64,000 nt of DNA from Flavihumibacter fluvii. Its GTDB lineage: Bacteria > Bacteroidota > Bacteroidia > Chitinophagales > Chitinophagaceae. The stretch lies in contig NZ_CP092333.1 of the NCBI RefSeq assembly GCF_018595675.2, forward strand, positions 1,636,001-1,700,000. Direction: 5' to 3'. Numbering within the stretch: position 1 is the stretch's first letter; each line of letters opens with the position of its first letter. Of the stretch, positions 61,046 through 64,000 are shown in pieces. The notes under the pieces were generated by a model. It was not told the origin of the DNA, did not search any database, and saw nothing but the letters and a program-made list of their open reading frames with translations. Both the position numbers and the translations under genes were made by a program.

Positions 61046-61747
61046 TTATTGAACAGTTACTTCTCCATATGCATGGATGGCGGTACAGATCATCCTTAAG
61101 GAATCTTCCAGGTTGCCGTCGGCAGTCTTGAAAGCATCGGCATCAATGGTAAGCGGCGCCCCCAATACTACGAGTGGCGCACCAAAAGCCGGACATTTAA
61201 TGGCCTGCTCAAGGGTTAATCCGCCTACCGCCTGCACGGGAATTTTCACGGCATTCACCACTTCACGCAACTGGTCCAGCGGACTAGGCATCCGCAATCC
61301 CCGGGCTGCAATGCCACGACGCTCATCATAGCCAATATGGTGGATAATATAATCACAACCCAGGTCCTCCAACCACTTTGCAGCAGCCACCATATCTTCA
61401 CAACCCAGGTTATCGCCCATTACTTTCACACCGAAATCACGGCCCGCATTCACCACGCAACGAATGGTTTCTTCATGCGCACGGGCCATTACTACTACAT
61501 GTGTGGCGCCGGCTTTCGCCATCATTTCCGCTTCCAGGTAACCGCCATCCATGGTCTTGAGGTCGGCAACTATTGGTACATTAGGGAAAGCTTCGCGCAA
61601 GAGGCGCACCCCCCGCAAACCTTCAGCAAGAATTAATGGCGTACCAGCTTCCAGCCAGTCTATACCGGCACGCATCGCCATCGCTGCTGTTTCCAGGGCT
61701 TCGTCAATATTGGTGAGGTCGAGGGAAATTTGAACAATCGGTTTCAT
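61046..61747 (-). CDS. HUMPS/OMPDC-family decarboxylase (KGPDC/HPS-like)
   Basis: 233 residues from the second Met (61747); the frame allows three more residues. Orotidine-monophosphate decarboxylase suprafamily with the signature VADLKTMDGG (Asp-x-Lys-x-x-Asp) that binds the metal and substrate. EAGTPLILAEGLRGVRLLRE and VKVMGDNLGCED match 3-keto-L-gulonate-6-phosphate decarboxylase and hexulose-6-phosphate synthase. Either decarboxylation of a keto-sugar-acid phosphate or formaldehyde fixation is possible; no phosphohexuloisomerase (HPI) gene follows, which favours the former. Confidence 0.8.
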   Translation of the reverse strand: MKPIVQISLDLTNIDEALETAAMAMRAGIDWLEAGTPLILAEGLRGVRLLREAFPNVPIVADLKTMDGGYLEAEMMAKAGATHVVVMARAHEETIRCVVNAGRDFGVKVMGDNLGCEDMVAAAKWLEDLGCDYIIHHIGYDERRGIAARGLRMPSPLDQLREVVNAVKIPVQAVGGLTLEQAIKCPAFGAPLVVLGAPLTIDADAFKTADGNLEDSLRMICTAIHAYGEVTVQ

Positions 61748-61762
61748 ATTCAGCAATTTAAT

Positions 61763-63928
61763 CTATTTGATCACTTTTAGGAAACGGCCCATCCAATATG
61801 GCAAAAGGTATTCATCTCCGGCAAGTTCCGACAACCCGTTTTCGCCCCCATCCAGGTTAAAGGCATTGGAATTGTGCCGGTTGAGGGGCCTTTCACCAGG
61901 TGGCAGAAGGATTTCGGTAGTTTGTTTACGGAAATTATCAGGCAGGAAAACCAGGTCCTTACGGTGTGAATTCTTAACGCGCCAGCGCACCTGGTCCAAC
62001 GGCCACTCCTGCAGGTGCCAACTCACAGACGGAGCGTCATATACACCTGCTGTTGCCAGGGAAATAAGGTTCCATAGAGCATTCCTTTCAGGCTTTTCAA
62101 TTTCCCAATGGTCTTTAATTACCCATTGGTATTGCGCCTTCAATTCGGGTGTGAACGCATAGTTGACCAAAGGCCAGTAAGTTAAAAATGCCATTTCATC
62201 ATCCGAGTGATTCCAGCCACCAGAGCCAAGGTCAATACCCATTCTTATCGTGCCGGGTGTTTCATGAATTTTGGTATAACTCACCAGCATATTCTTCACA
62301 TAACCATGTTCGTTGATGAGACGATATGCTTCAGTTTTGTATTTTTCCTTACCGGTTAATGTATATGCCAGTTGCAGCCCAGCCAATATATGGGCACTAC
62401 CCAATTTCCTATCTTGTACAGATTCAGGAAAGGAATTTATATACTCGGGATTCCATCTTCCCCATAATGTGGGCTTGCCGTCAGCATCCACGAAATAATA
62501 ATTGTTGTCAATGATATGGGTCAGAATCTTATCAATGAAATCAGCTACCCTCTTGTGTTCTGATTCTGTTTCCGCAACCATTTCATGCAATACCGATGCA
62601 ATGAAAATATAACCCACAAATTCATCACTGCTGGTCGTACCCTTCCACTCCCACTCCGGGTCCTGTGAATTACGCCATGCCTCAGGATCTGATACCTTGA
62701 AGCCTTTGCGTTCAAATGTGCGGGATGGGAATCCTTTTAACGGATTGATAGAAATGATCCTTTCAAAAGCTTCAAAGGCTTCCCACGCGTAACGTTTGGC
62801 ATTTTTATCGCCGGTTACGGAATATCGGAAGGCCTGGCTGCCCAGGTAAAAGGCCGACCATAAACCATCATTATCGGTATCGGTCATTTTGGCTGTGGAA
62901 AGATCTCCAGGTGCAGTCAGGGTTACATTCGAAATGAAGCCATAGCGGATATGCCGCTTCCTGATATTATCCTGGAACAGGTTCGCTTTATCCAGTAATG
63001 TATAATTGAGGAATTCAATTTTATTTAATCCGCTTTCAGATAATACATAGGCGTTGCCTTTGCTGTCTGCTGCAAGGCTGATCACCTTATCATCCAGCAG
63101 CCACCTGCGGCTGGCATAGTATCGGTATTGTCCGGATGCCTCTTTCATGAATGCACCAGCCGGTGTTCCTGCCCATAATTTGTTATTGATAATCTGCAGG
63201 CTATTCACGTTCTCCACAGGCAATTTCGTTTGCAAAACAAAACTGGAATCACCGTTCATTAAATTAATACCATAATATCCTTTTGCAGTACTGATCACTA
63301 TTTCATTTTCCCGAAAGGCCATTGCCTGCAGGCCATTGCCTTTGTGCAGGATGGTAAATTGATTTCCTGTAATTGAATATACTGCGCCAGCGCTCAGCGC
63401 ATAAAAATTTCCATTGAACGCCTGGATGCTGGTGATCTTATCTGCTGGCTTTTTTAGTTCCTGCAGTTTTCCATTCCTGAAAATTGCGGCGGCACCTTCT
63501 CCAACTAAGGCTACCCTGCCATCTGCAGCTACAGCTAACTGTTCAAATTTCCCTTTAGGGAATACACCATAAGGAACGCCGGCATAACCATTGGTCAGCC
63601 ATTTGTCTGCATAGAGATAAAATAAATGTCCGGACCCTTCCTGAATAGAAATATCTACAGGAATTTTATCTGCAAGGGGTGTATAACGCTGGTCTTTTAC
63701 TAACCCTTTTTCATCGGTGCGGTATACTCCTTTTGGGGTAAGTACATAGGCAATATCGTTATAATCTACAACGACTTTTTTCAGTGGTGTACCTTTTAAG
63801 GCTTCCGGTAAACTGTATTTAACGGACTTAGCCTGGGTATATGGTTGATCATCTCCAGGTGTTGCTTTTACTTTGAGTGAAGACAATAAAAGTAAAGATG
63901 CTGTGAACAGCAAAGTCGATTTGAACAT
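61763..63928 (-). CDS. Exported two-domain protein: propeller plus (alpha/alpha)6 barrel
   Basis: 721 residues with a signal peptide (residues 1-22, ending KVKA). The first half (about 35-315) has repeated short blades such as VVVDYNDIAYVLTPKGVYRTDEKG, VNSLQIINNKLWAGTPAGAFMKE and SLAADSKGNAYVLSESGLNKI, the pattern of two-component-regulator-type propellers. The second half (about 325-721) is helical and aromatic (SAFYLGSQAFRYSVTGDKNAKRYAWEAFEAFERII; GRWNPEYINSF; GWNHSDDEMAFLTYW), resembling an (alpha/alpha)6 toroid of a glycosidase or lyase. I do not recognise a catalytic residue. First visible gene of the catabolic run. Confidence 0.65.
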   Translation of the reverse strand: MFKSTLLFTASLLLLSSLKVKATPGDDQPYTQAKSVKYSLPEALKGTPLKKVVVDYNDIAYVLTPKGVYRTDEKGLVKDQRYTPLADKIPVDISIQEGSGHLFYLYADKWLTNGYAGVPYGVFPKGKFEQLAVAADGRVALVGEGAAAIFRNGKLQELKKPADKITSIQAFNGNFYALSAGAVYSITGNQFTILHKGNGLQAMAFRENEIVISTAKGYYGINLMNGDSSFVLQTKLPVENVNSLQIINNKLWAGTPAGAFMKEASGQYRYYASRRWLLDDKVISLAADSKGNAYVLSESGLNKIEFLNYTLLDKANLFQDNIRKRHIRYGFISNVTLTAPGDLSTAKMTDTDNDGLWSAFYLGSQAFRYSVTGDKNAKRYAWEAFEAFERIISINPLKGFPSRTFERKGFKVSDPEAWRNSQDPEWEWKGTTSSDEFVGYIFIASVLHEMVAETESEHKRVADFIDKILTHIIDNNYYFVDADGKPTLWGRWNPEYINSFPESVQDRKLGSAHILAGLQLAYTLTGKEKYKTEAYRLINEHGYVKNMLVSYTKIHETPGTIRMGIDLGSGGWNHSDDEMAFLTYWPLVNYAFTPELKAQYQWVIKDHWEIEKPERNALWNLISLATAGVYDAPSVSWHLQEWPLDQVRWRVKNSHRKDLVFLPDNFRKQTTEILLPPGERPLNRHNSNAFNLDGGENGLSELAGDEYLLPYWMGRFLKVIK

Positions 63929-63964
63929 GAGAACTTTAAAATTTAAGTTGAATCGATGGATTAT

Positions 63965-63999
63965 AGCACAACCTGCCAGAAGGCCTGACAGGTTGTGCT
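63965..63999. terminator. Hairpin at the right edge
   Basis: AGCACAACCTG (63965-63975) pairs with its exact reverse complement at 63989-63999 over a 13-nt loop. It is 37 bp upstream of the propeller/barrel start. The window ends here, so its T-tract cannot be checked; it probably ends a neighbouring gene's transcript. Confidence 0.6.
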
Positions 64000-64000
64000 G

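Noticed and set aside
61046-61747. Hexulose-6-phosphate synthase for formaldehyde fixation
   Set aside because: No phosphohexuloisomerase gene is adjacent and the context is sugar-acid catabolism; a keto-gulonate-phosphate-type decarboxylase is more likely.

Overview
The window is chromosomal DNA from a member of the Bacteroidota, most likely near Chitinophagaceae/Sphingobacteriia. This is inferred from a TonB-dependent receptor with a CarboxypepD_reg-like N-domain, TAnnTTTG-type -7 boxes, DUF2490, DUF4038/DUF5060 and DUF4256 proteins, Bacteroidota-style LptD and OstA-like proteins, and GH20/Gfo-Idh carbohydrate operons. No phage, IS transposase, plasmid or CRISPR genes are visible.

Layout. 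(1) 1-8.7 kb is an envelope region: the tail of a PlsC-like acyltransferase, a small four-helix-bundle gene between inverted heptamer arrays, lptD, and then on the other strand an amidase, an MCE/MlaD-like protein, an OstA/LptA-like protein, NhaA and a Dabb protein. (2) 8.7-20.1 kb is housekeeping: a decayed gene, a fused SpmA/SpmB-like transporter, ychF, a TonB receptor with a fasciclin lipoprotein, purC, small membrane proteins, a YCF48-like propeller, hscB and tRNA-Leu. (3) 20.1-45.5 kb is an accessory block. It begins with a DszB-like protein and an AI-2E/rhodanese/DUF202/MarC/DUF2490 set on the plus strand. Two tightly packed minus-strand operons follow: arylsulfatase to sorbosone dehydrogenase (45.5 to 35.7 kb), and GH63-like, GH13, glucose dehydrogenase and aquaporin (35.5 to 29.4 kb) followed by a CoA-disulfide reductase. 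Two GH63-like paralogues lie 3 kb apart. (4) 45.7-52.9 kb is mixed: an apiosidase-like hydrolase, a CXXCH lipoprotein, an ankyrin protein, a DUF4256 pseudogene, a pentameric ligand-gated-channel homologue, three small stress-type proteins and ApbE. (5) 53.0-64.0 kb is a minus-strand sugar or sugar-acid catabolic run: a propeller/barrel protein, a HUMPS decarboxylase, MDR and SDR dehydrogenases, a TIM-barrel isomerase, YhcH, an exported DapA-like protein, GH20 and an exported Gfo/Idh oxidoreductase.

The most unusual signal is a dispersed family of head-to-head short tandem arrays. The unit is 7 bp (GGTRAAC) at three loci and 8 bp (AGGTGAAT) at a fourth, and all four lie in the first 17 kb. One encloses a complete four-helix-bundle (23S-IVS/Avd-like) gene and the others enclose only 20-105 bp. 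A block of about 30 bp is identical between two loci 11.6 kb apart. An 11-bp version of the same architecture follows tRNA-Leu. This looks like a mobile or copy-spreading element family. Other items of note are a DszB-like protein that keeps the Cys/His/Arg catalytic pattern, a bacterial pLGIC, two pseudogenes whose lesions can be read, and exported versions of normally cytoplasmic sugar enzymes.
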